Assembly: GCF_011290365.1 (NCBI RefSeq) | Contig: NZ_CP049786.1 | Location: forward strand, 4,588,001-4,652,000 | DNA length: 64,000 nucleotides | Origin: Leclercia sp. 29361 | GTDB taxonomy: Bacteria > Pseudomonadota > Gammaproteobacteria > Enterobacterales > Enterobacteriaceae | Direction of reading: 5' to 3' | In this document: piece by piece, positions 35,443 to 44,475 of the stretch | How positions within the stretch are numbered: the stretch's first letter is position 1 | Layout: each line of letters starts with the position of its first letter | Position numbers and translations under genes: made by a program | The notes under the pieces: model-generated | Told to the model about the DNA's origin: nothing | The model's input: the letters and a program-made list of their open reading frames with translations, nothing else | Database searches by the model: none

Positions 35443-36024
35443 ATGTACCAGTTTGTACTGGGAAAAATTTCTACCCTCAGCGCTGACCCTCTGGCGTCAG
35501 TGCTGGCCGAACAGGCGCCCCAGGGGGCGCGTCGCAACCCCTGGCTGGCCGGGCGAACTCTGCTCGCCCGGGCCCTGTCGCCCTCCCCGGTGCCGGAAAT
35601 CATCTTCGGAGAACAGGGGAAACCCGCCTTCGTCGATGCCCATCCGTACTGGTTTAACCTGAGCCACAGCGGGGATGATATCGCCCTGCTGTTAAGCGAT
35701 GAGGGGGAAGTGGGCTGCGACATCGAAGTGATCCGCCCCCGGGATAACTGGCAGGCGCTGGCGAATGCCGTCTTTAGCGTCGCGGAACATGACGAGCTGG
35801 AGCGGGAGGCGCCGGAGGCAAAACTGTCGGCTTTCTGGCGCATCTGGACGCGCAAAGAGGCGATCGTTAAACAGCGCGGCGGCAGCGCCTGGCAGATTGT
35901 CAGCGTTGACAGCACCTTTACCTCTGCGCTGAGCGTCAGCCATTTCCAGCACGGCGAACTCAGCCTCGCCGTCTGTACGCCAACGCCCTTCACTCTTCAT
36001 AACGGTGCACTTCAGGTTCTGTAA
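35443..36024 (+). CDS. acpT: 4'-phosphopantetheinyl transferase AcpT
   Basis: Transfers phosphopantetheine from CoA to the DSID/DSL serine of carrier proteins. 193 residues, with the Mg-binding GCDIEVI (Asp93, Glu95) and WTRKEAIVK (about 135-143) motifs of the Sfp/HolS class. It matches E. coli AcpT. In K-12 acpT stands alone next to yhhT; in O157:H7 it lies beside its ACP substrates, and here it closes the ape cluster. It may also activate the ACP at 59143-59391. An alternative GTG start at 35437 exists. Confidence 0.95.
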   Translation: MYQFVLGKISTLSADPLASVLAEQAPQGARRNPWLAGRTLLARALSPSPVPEIIFGEQGKPAFVDAHPYWFNLSHSGDDIALLLSDEGEVGCDIEVIRPRDNWQALANAVFSVAEHDELEREAPEAKLSAFWRIWTRKEAIVKQRGGSAWQIVSVDSTFTSALSVSHFQHGELSLAVCTPTPFTLHNGALQVL

Positions 36025-36029
36025 CCCGC

Positions 36030-36536
36030 TTATTTCAAATTATTCGGAAAGTCTGCCGGCAGCTCGCTGGCAGCACAGTCAATGACAGCATCGTTATTGG
36101 CACCGCAGTCGCGCACAAAGGTAATGGTGGCGAACTCATCTATGACCTCGGTTGGATAGGCCGGGCCCGCCTCGCGATAAGAGACCATCAGCGGAATATG
36201 ATCGTTCTGGAAGCAGACGGTTTTTTCCGGGTTATTCATCACCCAGCGCGGGAAGAAGATAGTGCCGTGGAACAGCTTGTCGCCGAGGTTCACAATCAGG
36301 CTCACATCGGTACCGGTCGGTTCAGTCCACGAAATTTTATAAATACTCTCGCCCACGCGAACGATATACGCCTGCTGATCTTTAACCCAACGGTTCGCCA
36401 CGATCCCGCTGTGAATACGGTAGTCGAGGGTCTGTTCGTTTTTGACATAAATCTCGTAATTCCAGCCGTTATCGTAGGTGTATACCAGATGTTTGCCGAC
36501 GAAACTGCTCAAATCATGTTTATCAAAATGGCTCAT
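36030..36536 (-). CDS. padC: Phenolic acid decarboxylase PadC
   Basis: Cofactor-free enzyme that decarboxylates hydroxycinnamates (ferulate, p-coumarate, caffeate) to vinylphenols, a detoxification step. The 168-residue product is of family length, with the conserved GKHLVYTYDNGWNYEIYVKN and DYRIHSGIVANRWV segments. The start at 36536 (MSHFDKHDLS) follows GAGGAGA; a ten-codon longer frame is rejected. It is convergent with acpT (5 bp apart) and divergent from a LysR regulator that probably controls it. Confidence 0.94.
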   Translation of the reverse strand: MSHFDKHDLSSFVGKHLVYTYDNGWNYEIYVKNEQTLDYRIHSGIVANRWVKDQQAYIVRVGESIYKISWTEPTGTDVSLIVNLGDKLFHGTIFFPRWVMNNPEKTVCFQNDHIPLMVSYREAGPAYPTEVIDEFATITFVRDCGANNDAVIDCAASELPADFPNNLK

Positions 36537-36577
36537 ATTCTGTCTCCTCTGTTTCAATGAGGCCATCTTACGCCTGC

Positions 36578-36632
36578 AAAAATTAGATGAATAACGCTAT
36601 GATTTAATCAAATTCATTCAAAAATTAGATGA
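36578..36632. promoter_or_regulatory. Direct-repeat operator candidate between padC and the LysR gene
   Basis: The 13-mer AAAAATTAGATGA occurs at 36578-36590 and again at 36620-36632, 42 bp start to start (about four helical turns), in the 99-bp divergent spacer. This spacing suits a LysR-type regulator with a recognition and an activation site. The second copy lies just 3 bp before the LysR start, which suggests autorepression. Confidence 0.6.
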
Positions 36633-36635
36633 GTC

Positions 36636-37496
36636 ATGCACAAAACTACCCTTGAGCAGTGGTCATTGCTTGAACGCGTCGTTGAGTTGGGCAGCTTTGC
36701 CCGCGCCGCAGAGGAGACGCATCGCAGCCAGTCGTCCGTCAGTTATAACCTGGCGTTGTTGCAGGAGCGGCTGGGCGTGGCGCTCCTGGTTCAGGCGGGT
36801 CGTAAGGCGGTGCTGACCCCGGAAGGGGAGCTGCTGTTAAATCAGGTCAAACCGCTGCTGAACGCCTTTACCCTGCTGGAGACTCGCGCCATGACGCTAC
36901 GCAACGGGATGCGTACCCGACTGGATGTGGTGGTGGACAGTATTTTCCCTCGCCGTCATCTGTTTGCCATTCTGCGCCAGTTTCAGCAGCGCTATCCGCA
37001 AACCGAGGTGCATCTGACCGAAATACTTGAGAACGCCGGCGAGGCGCTGATCCCGGGCGAAGCCGACGTGATGGTGCTAACCCGCCGCCAGGATGTGACC
37101 GGGCGCGGCGAGTGGCTGATGAATATCGATTTTGTCGCCGTGGCGCATCGGGATCATCCGCTGTTTGCACACGACACGCCGCTCACTGATGAAATGCTAC
37201 GCCCCTGGCCGCTCATCCAGATCGCCGGGCAGAACTACGCCGCGCCTCCCGGCGGCGAAGCCTGGACCTTCTCCACCATCGACGCTGCTATCGATGCGGT
37301 GATGTATCAGGTGGGGTATGGCTGGCTGCCGGAAGAGCGAATTCAGCAACAGCTGGAAAGCGGTGTGCTGAAAACAGTGCCCCTGAACCACGGCACGCGC
37401 CGAGCCACACCGCTGCATCTGATTGTAAAACGCACGCTCGCCCCGCTCGACGAACAGGTTGAAACCTTACTGCACCTCTTCAGCCAGCCGTCGTAA
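36636..37496 (+). CDS. LysR-family transcriptional regulator, divergent from padC
   Basis: 286-residue LysR regulator: N-terminal winged helix-turn-helix (LLERVVELGSFARAAEETHRS, residues 11-31) and a C-terminal effector-binding fold. The divergent arrangement with padC over a 99-bp spacer with paired operator-like repeats indicates that it controls padC in response to phenolic acids. That link is inferred from layout. It may be co-transcribed with the SDR gene 54 bp downstream. Confidence 0.9.
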   Translation: MHKTTLEQWSLLERVVELGSFARAAEETHRSQSSVSYNLALLQERLGVALLVQAGRKAVLTPEGELLLNQVKPLLNAFTLLETRAMTLRNGMRTRLDVVVDSIFPRRHLFAILRQFQQRYPQTEVHLTEILENAGEALIPGEADVMVLTRRQDVTGRGEWLMNIDFVAVAHRDHPLFAHDTPLTDEMLRPWPLIQIAGQNYAAPPGGEAWTFSTIDAAIDAVMYQVGYGWLPEERIQQQLESGVLKTVPLNHGTRRATPLHLIVKRTLAPLDEQVETLLHLFSQPS

Positions 37497-37550
37497 AGGT
37501 GAACTGCTACGCTTAACGGTCTGAACTTCAACTATGACATGGAGCAGACC

Positions 37551-38345
37551 ATGAAAATCGATCTTACGGGGAAAGTGGCGCTCGTAACCGCCTCCACCGG
37601 CGGCATTGGCTTCGCCATCGCCAGAGGGCTGGCAGAAAGCGGTGCAGAGGTGATTGTTAACGGACGCAGCATCGACTCGGTCAACCGGGGCATCCAGGAG
37701 CTGCAGCAGGCGATACCCGGCGTGCAGGTGCGGGCGGCGATGGCCGATCTCAGCACTGCTGACGGCGTGGAGGAGCTGCTGAAGGTCGCCTCTGGCGTCG
37801 ATATTCTTGTGAACAACGCCGGAATTTACGGGCCGCAGGATTTTTACGCCACCGACGACGAGACCTGGAATAACTACTGGCAAACCAACGTGATGTCCGG
37901 GGTACGTCTGTCCCGCGCCCTACTGCCCGGCATGGTACAAAAAGGCTGGGGCCGGGTGGTGTTTATCTCTTCAGAGTCGGCCTGCAATATTCCGGCGGAC
38001 ATGATCCACTACGGCGTGACGAAAACCGCCCAGCTGTCACTGGCGCGCGGGCTGGCCAAATTTGTCGCCGGCAGCGGTGTCACCGTGAACAGCGTCTTGC
38101 CAGGCCCGACGATGTCGGACGGCTTCGCGGAGATGATGAAAGACGAGATAGCGAAAACCGGGAAATCACTGGAGACGCTGGCGAAAGAGTTCGTCATGAC
38201 TCACCGCCCAAGCTCGGTCATTCAGCGGGCTGCCACGGTAGACGAGGTGGCGAACATGGTGGTCTATGTCTGTTCCCAGCAGGCGTCTGCTACCTCCGGC
38301 GCGGCGCTGCGCGTCGATGGCGGCGTGGTGGACGATATTATCTAG
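37551..38345 (+). CDS. Short-chain dehydrogenase/reductase
   Basis: 264-residue classical SDR. The cofactor motif reads TASTGGIG (near 14-21), NNAG near 88 and the catalytic YGVTK near 155-159. C-terminal GGVVDDII matches the SDR subgroup usually annotated 3-oxoacyl-ACP reductase-like. The second ATG (37551) is preferred, as GGAG lies 6 bp before it; four codons upstream are possible. Substrate unknown; position after the padC regulator could indicate a role in aromatic or aldehyde metabolism, but this is weak evidence. Confidence 0.85.
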   Translation: MKIDLTGKVALVTASTGGIGFAIARGLAESGAEVIVNGRSIDSVNRGIQELQQAIPGVQVRAAMADLSTADGVEELLKVASGVDILVNNAGIYGPQDFYATDDETWNNYWQTNVMSGVRLSRALLPGMVQKGWGRVVFISSESACNIPADMIHYGVTKTAQLSLARGLAKFVAGSGVTVNSVLPGPTMSDGFAEMMKDEIAKTGKSLETLAKEFVMTHRPSSVIQRAATVDEVANMVVYVCSQQASATSGAALRVDGGVVDDII

Positions 38346-38439
38346 CCATGCCAGTGGCCGCCCGTCCGCTGGCGGGTGGCATCTGCTGCTAAAGCAGGTA
38401 AACTGGGGGCAGAATCTATATTTCAGCTAAGACTTCGTT

Positions 38440-39102
38440 ATGACCAATATGATTGCCGATGAGGCAGTGGCAAAATCCAGCGTGCTTTCCGTATTTGATT
38501 TCGACGGCACGCTGACGCATCACGACAGCTTTATCCCTTTCTTACGCTTTGCGTTCGGCAAACGCTATTTTGCCGGTCGCCTGGTGCGGATGGCCTTACC
38601 GACCATTCACTGTGTGCGCCGCAAGCTGACCCGTGACGAGCTGAAAGAGGTGCTGATTCGGACCTTCCTGACCGGCGTGGATGAGCGCTGGCTGCGTCAG
38701 CAGGCCGAACTGTTCTGCGAGAAATACTGGAACAAACTGATGCGCCCGCAGGGCGTACTGGCGGTGGCCGCGGAAGTGAACTCCGGTGCGGAAGTGACGA
38801 TTTGCTCGGCATCACCGGCGCTGGTATTGCAGCCCTGGGCCGACAAGCTCGGCATTAAGCTTATTGGCACCCAGCTGGAAGTGAAAGACGGCAAGCTGAC
38901 CGGGCGGATCACCGGGCATAACTGTCGCTGTGCGCAGAAGGTGGCCCGACTGGAGAACGTCTACGGCAGCCTGAACAATTACCATGTGCGCGCCTGGGGC
39001 GATACCCGCGGCGATCACGAACTGCTGGCTGCGGCGCAGGATCCGCACTGGCGGCATTTCCATCCGCCGCGTGCGCGCCGGAATTCACCTATTAAGCCGT
39101 AA
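38440..39102 (+). CDS. HAD-IB family phosphatase
   Basis: 220-residue haloacid dehalogenase-superfamily hydrolase of subfamily IB. Motif I DFDGTLT is near residues 19-25, motif II CSASP near 126 and the motif III/IV region WGDTRGDHELL near 189. The CSASP motif is shared with PgpC/SerB-like phosphatases. The N-terminal extension of about 15 residues before the first strand suggests an internal start may be used. Substrate unknown. Confidence 0.85.
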   Translation: MTNMIADEAVAKSSVLSVFDFDGTLTHHDSFIPFLRFAFGKRYFAGRLVRMALPTIHCVRRKLTRDELKEVLIRTFLTGVDERWLRQQAELFCEKYWNKLMRPQGVLAVAAEVNSGAEVTICSASPALVLQPWADKLGIKLIGTQLEVKDGKLTGRITGHNCRCAQKVARLENVYGSLNNYHVRAWGDTRGDHELLAAAQDPHWRHFHPPRARRNSPIKP

Positions 39103-39106
39103 AACA

Positions 39107-39177
39107 TGCCGGGTGGCGGCGTCGCCTTACCCGGCCTACAACATCCGTAGGCCCGGCAAGCGCAGCGCCGCCGGGCA
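39107..39177. repeat. BIME between the HAD gene and terC
   Basis: Paired inverted REP units (TGCCGGGTGGCGGCGTCGCC ... GCGCAGCGCCGCCGGGCA) between convergent genes; same family as at 13585, 16602 and 44397. Confidence 0.85.
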
Positions 39178-39184
39178 ATACCAC

Positions 39185-40210
39185 TCAGGCTTCCCGTTTC
39201 CCCGGGAATAGCAGGCTCGCCACAATTCCCATCGCCAGCACGCCCAGTACCACTAACAGACTCGCCGTGGCCCCGATGCCATAGCCGTGATGCCAGAAGT
39301 GATCCGTAGCGTTCAGGCCGAGCTTAAAGGCCACGAAGAACAGCAGCGCGATCACCGCTTTCTCCAGATGCACCAGGTATTGCTTCAGCGCCTCAAGCAC
39401 AAAATAGAGGGTACGCAGGCCGAGGATCGCAAACATCATCGCGCTGTAGATGATCAGCGGCTCGCGGCTGACGGCGATGATCGCCGGTACCGAGTCAAAG
39501 GCGAACATCACGTCGGAAAGCTCCACCACCGCCACGCAGAGCAGCAGCGGCGTGGCATAGCGCTTCGCCTTCTTCACCCGTCCGACCATCACATCCTGGT
39601 TCTCCGGTTTTTCCAGCTCGGCATCCACCTCTTTCTGGCTCAGCAGGAAGGCGTTGCCGGTGATTTTCGGCCAGATCGGATAGAAGCGTTTGACCGCCCG
39701 GTAAGCCAGGTGCTGAGAGTAATCCTCAATCTCGTCCTGCTCTTCGCCGCGCTTGAGCATCATTACCGCCGTCCAGGCCACAATCAGGGCAAAGACCACT
39801 TCCACGTACGGCCCGAGGCTCAGCAAGCTGGTGCCGATGGCGACGAAGATCCCGCGGAAGACGATAGCGCCAATCACCCCCCAGTAGAGCACCCGGTGAC
39901 GATACTGATCCGGCACGCCGAACCAGGCGAAAATCGCCATCATCACGAACAGGTTATCAACGGAGAGCACCTCCTCCAGCGCATAACCGGTGAGGAACAG
40001 GCTCGCCACTTCGGCACCGTGATGAACGTACAGGAACCCGGCGAACGCCATTGCGGTCATTACCCAGAAGATCGACCAGAGCGCGGCACTTTTCAGTGAA
40101 ATCGGTTTGTCATGGCGATGCATGAAGAGGTCGATAAACATCGCCCCGACAGCCATAACCACAAATACAACAACGGTTTCCGTCGGGAAACCGAGATGAG
40201 CAGATGACAT
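39185..40210 (-). CDS. terC: TerC family integral membrane protein
   Basis: 341-residue protein with about nine membrane helices, closer to plasmid-borne TerC (tellurite resistance, now linked to Mn2+ handling in exported-protein metallation) than to Alx. Conserved TerC motifs are visible: GYALEEVLSVDNLFVMMAIF near 76-95 and VVELSDVMFAFDSVPAI near 225-241. The start ATG 40210 was chosen over a TTG two codons upstream. No other ter genes are nearby, so it is a stand-alone chromosomal copy. Downstream of yhiN on the same strand. Confidence 0.88.
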   Translation of the reverse strand: MSSAHLGFPTETVVVFVVMAVGAMFIDLFMHRHDKPISLKSAALWSIFWVMTAMAFAGFLYVHHGAEVASLFLTGYALEEVLSVDNLFVMMAIFAWFGVPDQYRHRVLYWGVIGAIVFRGIFVAIGTSLLSLGPYVEVVFALIVAWTAVMMLKRGEEQDEIEDYSQHLAYRAVKRFYPIWPKITGNAFLLSQKEVDAELEKPENQDVMVGRVKKAKRYATPLLLCVAVVELSDVMFAFDSVPAIIAVSREPLIIYSAMMFAILGLRTLYFVLEALKQYLVHLEKAVIALLFFVAFKLGLNATDHFWHHGYGIGATASLLVVLGVLAMGIVASLLFPGKREA

Positions 40211-40248
40211 ACACAACCCTTTTTGAAGACAAAATACAAACCATGCAG

Positions 40249-40302
40249 ACTGGCGAAGCCAGTAAAGAAAAGGGGGGACCGTTAACGACCTTCTCCCCTT
40301 AA
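40249..40302 (-). terminator. Two hairpins in the yhiN-terC interval, one a probable yhiN terminator
   Basis: AAGGGGAGAAGGTCG ... GTCCCCCCTT then TTCTTT (40302 to 40265, minus strand) can form a GC-rich hairpin with a short T-rich tail, consistent with termination after yhiN. A perfect ACTGG-C-TTCG-CCAGT stem (40249-40263) with a UUCG-like loop follows and would lie in the terC leader. I could not match this leader to the Mn2+ yybP-ykoY riboswitch often found before terC-like genes. Confidence 0.5.
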
Positions 40303-40349
40303 AAAGTAAACCGCCGTATTTTACCTTACATTAACGTAGTTCTGCGTTT

Positions 40350-41546
40350 TTATTCACCCGCTGCCAGCGCTTCAGCACAGGCCCAGGCGCTGGCCCAGGC
40401 CCACTGGAAATTGTAGCCGCCCAGCCAGCCGGTCACGTCCACCACCTCCCCGATAAAATAGAGTCCCGGCACGTTGCGGGCCTCCATGGTGCGGGACGAA
40501 AGTTCGTTAGTGTCGACGCCGCCGAGGGTCACTTCCGCGGTGCGATAGCCTTCGGTGCCGTTGGGCTGCACGCGCCAGGCGGTTAAGGTCTCCACCAGCG
40601 CCTGCTGGTCACGGCTGTTGAGCTGCTTCAGCGACACATCGGGAATCTGCCCCAGCAGCTGCAGGCACTCCACCAGCCGCTTCGGCAGCTGCATGGCTAA
40701 GGTGTTTTTCAGGCTCTGGTTAGGATGCGCCGCGCGCTGTTCGTCGAGGAAATTCTGAAGATCGCAATCCGGCACCAGATTGACGGTGACGAACTCCCCC
40801 GGCTGCCAGTAGCTGGAGATTTGCAGTACCGCCGGGCCGGAGAGACCGCGGTGGGTAAAGAGCAGGTTCTCACGAAATACGGTGCCGTCTTCAGCGGCGA
40901 TCACCGAAGGTACCGAGACGCCGGAGAGCGTTTGCAGTTGCTCCAGTAAGGGTTTATGCAGGGTGAACGGCACCAGACCGGCACGGGTCGGGAGCACCTT
41001 CAGACCAAACTGTTCGGCAATTTTATAGCCAAACGGCGACGCGCCCAGCCCTGGCATTGAGAGCCCGCCGCTGGCGATCACCAGCTTTTCCGCACTCACC
41101 GTTTCACCGTTCAGCTGCAGGGTATAACCCGTCTCATCGCGGGCAACTTCCAGCACTTCGCTGCGCAAACGCAGGGTAACCTGACCTTTTTCGCACTCGG
41201 CTACCAGCATATCGACAATCTGTTGCGCCGAGTCGTCGCAAAACAGCTGGCCGAGAGTTTTCTCATGCCAGGCGATACCGTGTTTGCCTACCAGTTCAAT
41301 AAAGTCCCACTGAGTGTAGCGTGCCAGTGCAGATTTACAGAAATGACGGTTCTGACTCAAATAAGCCGCGGGTTCGATATAAAGATTAGTAAAATTACAG
41401 CGGCCCCCGCCAGACATCAGGATCTTACGACCTGGTTTTTTGCCGTTATCGAGCAGCAGAACCCGGCGCCCTGCCTGTCCGGCCATCGCCGCACAGAATA
41501 AACCTGCCGCACCGGCGCCAATAATAATGGCATCATACTTTTCCAC
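40350..41546 (-). CDS. yhiN: HI0933-family flavoprotein YhiN
   Basis: 398-residue FAD-binding oxidoreductase of the HI0933/YhiN family, function unknown. The dinucleotide-binding motif IIIGAGAAGLFCAAMAG lies at residues 7-23 and the C-terminal GLYFIGEVVDVTGWLGGYN near 362-380 is highly conserved. The start is GTG at 41546, 6-7 bp after AGGAGA, matching the E. coli start; a longer frame of 27 codons is rejected. Divergent from pitA. Confidence 0.93.
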   Translation of the reverse strand: MEKYDAIIIGAGAAGLFCAAMAGQAGRRVLLLDNGKKPGRKILMSGGGRCNFTNLYIEPAAYLSQNRHFCKSALARYTQWDFIELVGKHGIAWHEKTLGQLFCDDSAQQIVDMLVAECEKGQVTLRLRSEVLEVARDETGYTLQLNGETVSAEKLVIASGGLSMPGLGASPFGYKIAEQFGLKVLPTRAGLVPFTLHKPLLEQLQTLSGVSVPSVIAAEDGTVFRENLLFTHRGLSGPAVLQISSYWQPGEFVTVNLVPDCDLQNFLDEQRAAHPNQSLKNTLAMQLPKRLVECLQLLGQIPDVSLKQLNSRDQQALVETLTAWRVQPNGTEGYRTAEVTLGGVDTNELSSRTMEARNVPGLYFIGEVVDVTGWLGGYNFQWAWASAWACAEALAAGE

Positions 41547-41776
41547 GTCTCGATTCTCCTGATTTTGAGGGCGCGAATTGTAAAGTTTCCTCAAGAAGCG
41601 TTCCAGCTTAAATATCCGCGATCTCATTCATTTAATTGAAATTTAATAAATAATTCTTTTACTGCTACGCTTATGTCAGTAGGCAAATCAAAAAAAGTCT
41701 ATATTTCACTTTGCCCGTTGCGCATTTGTCCTGGATAATGCGCCGCGTTCATGTCCTCAAGATGGCGTAACGTCCT

Positions 41777-43273
41777 ATGCTACATTTGTTTGCTGGCCTG
41801 GATTTTCATACCGGGCTTTTACTCTTGCTTGCTCTGGCCTTTGTATTGTTCTACGAAGCGATTAACGGCTTCCATGACACTGCGAACGCAGTCGCAACGG
41901 TTATCTACACTCGTGCTTTACGATCGCAAGTTGCGGTTGTGATGGCCGCGGTGTTTAACTTCTTTGGTGTTCTTCTGGGAGGTCTGAGCGTAGCCTACGC
42001 CATTGTGCATATGCTGCCAACGGATCTGCTACTCAATGTCAGTTCCGGCCATGGCCTGGCCATGGTGTTCTCGCTGCTGTTTGCTGCAATTATCTGGAAC
42101 CTCGGTACCTGGTATTTCGGCCTGCCAGCATCCAGTTCTCACACGCTGATCGGCGCCATCATCGGTATTGGTTTAACCAATGCGCTGATGACCGGTACGT
42201 CTGTGGTGGACGCGCTGAATATCCCTAAAGTAATAGGTATCTTCGGTTCACTGATTATTTCTCCGATTGTCGGTCTGGTTGTCGCGGGTGGTTTGATCTT
42301 CCTGCTGCGTCGTTACTGGAGCGGCACCAAAAAACGTGCCCGTATCCACCTGACGCCAGCCGAGCGTGAAAAGAAAGACGGTAAGAAAAAGCCGCCATTC
42401 TGGACGCGTATTGCCCTGATCGTCTCTGCTATCGGCGTGGCCTTCTCTCATGGCGCGAACGACGGCCAGAAAGGGATTGGTCTGGTAATGCTGGTGCTGA
42501 TCGGCGTGGCACCGGCGGGCTTCGTGGTGAATATGAATGCCACCGGCTACGAAATTACCCGTACCCGTGACGCAATCAATAACGTCGAAACCTATTTCCA
42601 GCAGCGTCCTGACCTGCTGAAAAAAGCCACCGGCGTTGATCAGCTGATCCCTTCTCCGGAAGCAGGCGCAACCCAACCGGCTGAGTTCCATTGCCATCCG
42701 GCCAATGCGATCAACGCGCTGGAGCGGGCGAAAGGCATGCTGACCGATGTTGAAAGCTACGACAAGCTCACGCCTGAGCAGCGTGGCCAGATGCGTCGTA
42801 TCATGCTGTGCATCTCCGACGTGACCGAAAAAGTGTCCAAACTGCCGGAAGTTTCTGCTGACGACAAACGTCTGCTGAAGAAGCTGAAAGTCGACATGTT
42901 GAATACCATCGAGTACGCACCGATCTGGATCATCATGGCGGTGGCGCTGGCGCTGGGCCTCGGTACGATGGTCGGCTGGCGTCGCGTGGCGACAACGATT
43001 GGCGAGAAGATCGGTAAGAAAGGCATGACCTATGCCCAGGGGATGTCTGCTCAGATGACGGCAGCGGTCTCTATCGGTCTGGCAAGCTACACCGGTATGC
43101 CGGTATCCACTACCCACGTTCTCTCTTCGTCCGTGGCGGGTACCATGCTGGTTGATGGCGGCGGTCTGCAGCGCAAAACCGTGACCAGCATTCTGATGGC
43201 CTGGGTGTTTACCCTGCCGGCTTCCATTCTGCTGTCTGGCGGTCTGTACTGGACCTCCCTGCAATTCCTCTAA
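41777..43273 (+). CDS. pitA: Low-affinity inorganic phosphate transporter PitA
   Basis: Inner-membrane metal-phosphate/H+ symporter. 498 residues with the PiT layout: an N-terminal and a C-terminal membrane half, each with a duplicated signature ([19 protein letters not shown] near 27-45; [30 protein letters not shown] near 435), separated by a cytoplasmic loop (about 185-370). Ends at a strong terminator. Gene order pitA-uspB-uspA is as in E. coli. Confidence 0.97.
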   Translation: MLHLFAGLDFHTGLLLLLALAFVLFYEAINGFHDTANAVATVIYTRALRSQVAVVMAAVFNFFGVLLGGLSVAYAIVHMLPTDLLLNVSSGHGLAMVFSLLFAAIIWNLGTWYFGLPASSSHTLIGAIIGIGLTNALMTGTSVVDALNIPKVIGIFGSLIISPIVGLVVAGGLIFLLRRYWSGTKKRARIHLTPAEREKKDGKKKPPFWTRIALIVSAIGVAFSHGANDGQKGIGLVMLVLIGVAPAGFVVNMNATGYEITRTRDAINNVETYFQQRPDLLKKATGVDQLIPSPEAGATQPAEFHCHPANAINALERAKGMLTDVESYDKLTPEQRGQMRRIMLCISDVTEKVSKLPEVSADDKRLLKKLKVDMLNTIEYAPIWIIMAVALALGLGTMVGWRRVATTIGEKIGKKGMTYAQGMSAQMTAAVSIGLASYTGMPVSTTHVLSSSVAGTMLVDGGGLQRKTVTSILMAWVFTLPASILLSGGLYWTSLQFL

Positions 43274-43295
43274 TCGCAGGCAGATAACAACGCTA

Positions 43296-43329
43296 AAAGC
43301 GGGTCAGGTAACTGGCCCGCTTTTTTTTG
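43296..43329 (+). terminator. Intrinsic terminator of pitA
   Basis: AAAGCGGGTCAG-gtaa-CTGGCCCGCTTT followed by a T tract of eight. The convergent uspB ends at 43333, so the hairpin serves both genes. Confidence 0.9.
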
Positions 43330-43332
43330 CGC

Positions 43333-43668
43333 TCAATGCCAGATGAGGAGAGCCACCATGCTCACCACTACCAGGCCGCACAGCGCGCTGGTCAGAATGA
43401 ACTGACGGCGCAGGCGCTCGCAGCGGCGGATAAACTCATCATCATGATGATCGCGATAACGCTGGGCATAGATATACCACACCAGGCGCATCTGTTTACT
43501 GGGTTGCCCATGCGAGGTGAAGAAGCCCCCACCGTCGACATACTGATAAAGCAACGGATCGCAGCCACGAAGTACTACTAATAGCGCGCGTAAGGACGAG
43601 AAATAACGCGCCATATTCACGATGCAAACCACACATAACGCCCAAAACAATGCGACGGTGCTAATCAT
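43333..43668 (-). CDS. uspB: Universal stress protein B
   Basis: 111-residue inner-membrane protein with two membrane segments (about 2-22 and 90-109) induced in stationary phase by RpoS and needed for ethanol tolerance in E. coli. The start at 43668 ([20 protein letters not shown]) follows GGAGGAAG; an 18-codon longer frame is rejected. Divergent from uspA, convergent with pitA. Confidence 0.96.
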   Translation of the reverse strand: MISTVALFWALCVVCIVNMARYFSSLRALLVVLRGCDPLLYQYVDGGGFFTSHGQPSKQMRLVWYIYAQRYRDHHDDEFIRRCERLRRQFILTSALCGLVVVSMVALLIWH

Positions 43669-43691
43669 ACTTCCTCCCCGGCGTCCGCCCG

Positions 43692-43795
43692 CGAAGCAAT
43701 GCTTCGGGACTACCGCACCCATGCCCTGACAGACGGTTCAGTGAAAGAGAGACTCAAAAGCCGATCGGCTTCACATTTTAGTATCCGAACGGCTT
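43692..43795. promoter_or_regulatory. Palindromes in the uspB-uspA divergent region
   Basis: CGAAGC-aat-GCTTCG (43692-43706) could form a hairpin in the uspB leader. AAGCCGATCGGCTT (43758-43771) is a perfect 14-bp palindrome whose right half nearly repeats at 43786-43795 (GAACGGCTT). These are operator-like, but I cannot assign a factor. The rest of this 282-bp interval is AT-rich promoter DNA. Confidence 0.45.
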
Positions 43796-43950
43796 ATTCA
43801 TAGTGTAGGAGATCCGCTAATTTTTTTGCCACAAGGTTAATCGTTATCAACACCAATGCTTGAAAATTTTGTTTAACTGGGCCGTAATGAAAGCAGGTAG
43901 ACGACTGCTAAACGCATTGGTCATCGATAACTTAAGGAAGGAGTAACACT

Positions 43951-44388
43951 ATGGCTTATAAACACATTCTTATCGCGGTTGACCTCTCCCCGGAGAGCAA
44001 GGTGCTGGTTGATAAAGCGGTATCCATGGCGCGTCCGTACAATGCGAAAGTTTCCTTAATTCACGTGGACGTTAACTACTCCGATCTCTATACCGGCCTG
44101 ATTGATGTGAATCTGGGCGACATGCAGAAGCGTATCTCCGAAGAGACTCACCAGGCGCTGACCGAACTCTCCACCAACGCGGGCTATCCAATCACCGAAA
44201 CCCTGAGCGGCAGCGGCGACCTGGGACAGGTGCTGGTCGATGCAATCAAGAAATACGATATGGATTTGGTGGTCTGCGGCCATCACCAGGACTTCTGGAG
44301 CAAGCTGATGTCCTCAGCGCGTCAGCTAATTAACACCGTGCACGTGGATATGCTGATTGTGCCGCTGCGCGACGAAGACGACGAGTAA
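43951..44388 (+). CDS. uspA: Universal stress protein A
   Basis: Cytoplasmic stress protein (145 residues, Usp fold) made under growth arrest. Starts [19 protein letters not shown] behind AAGGAAGGAG. The protein matches E. coli UspA, a class that does not bind ATP. Separated from uspB by a divergent promoter region and from rsmJ by a BIME. Confidence 0.97.
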   Translation: MAYKHILIAVDLSPESKVLVDKAVSMARPYNAKVSLIHVDVNYSDLYTGLIDVNLGDMQKRISEETHQALTELSTNAGYPITETLSGSGDLGQVLVDAIKKYDMDLVVCGHHQDFWSKLMSSARQLINTVHVDMLIVPLRDEDDE

Positions 44389-44396
44389 GTGCGAAA

Positions 44397-44475
44397 TGCC
44401 CGGTGGCGCTAACGCTTACCGGGCCTACAAAACCAAACCGTAGGCCGGGTAAGGCGAAGCCGCCATCCGGCTTTT
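44397..44475. repeat. BIME between uspA and rsmJ, ending in a T-run
   Basis: Paired REP palindromes (TGCCCGGTGGCGC ... GGCGAAGCCGCCATCCGGC) between convergent genes. The right unit ends CCGGCTTTTTT, so it may double as the uspA terminator. Confidence 0.8.

Noticed and set aside
40211..40349. yybP-ykoY (Mn2+) riboswitch before terC
   Set aside because: A GGGGAG stretch resembles part of the motif, but the conserved junction and overall length are missing; the GC-rich hairpin is better explained as the yhiN terminator.
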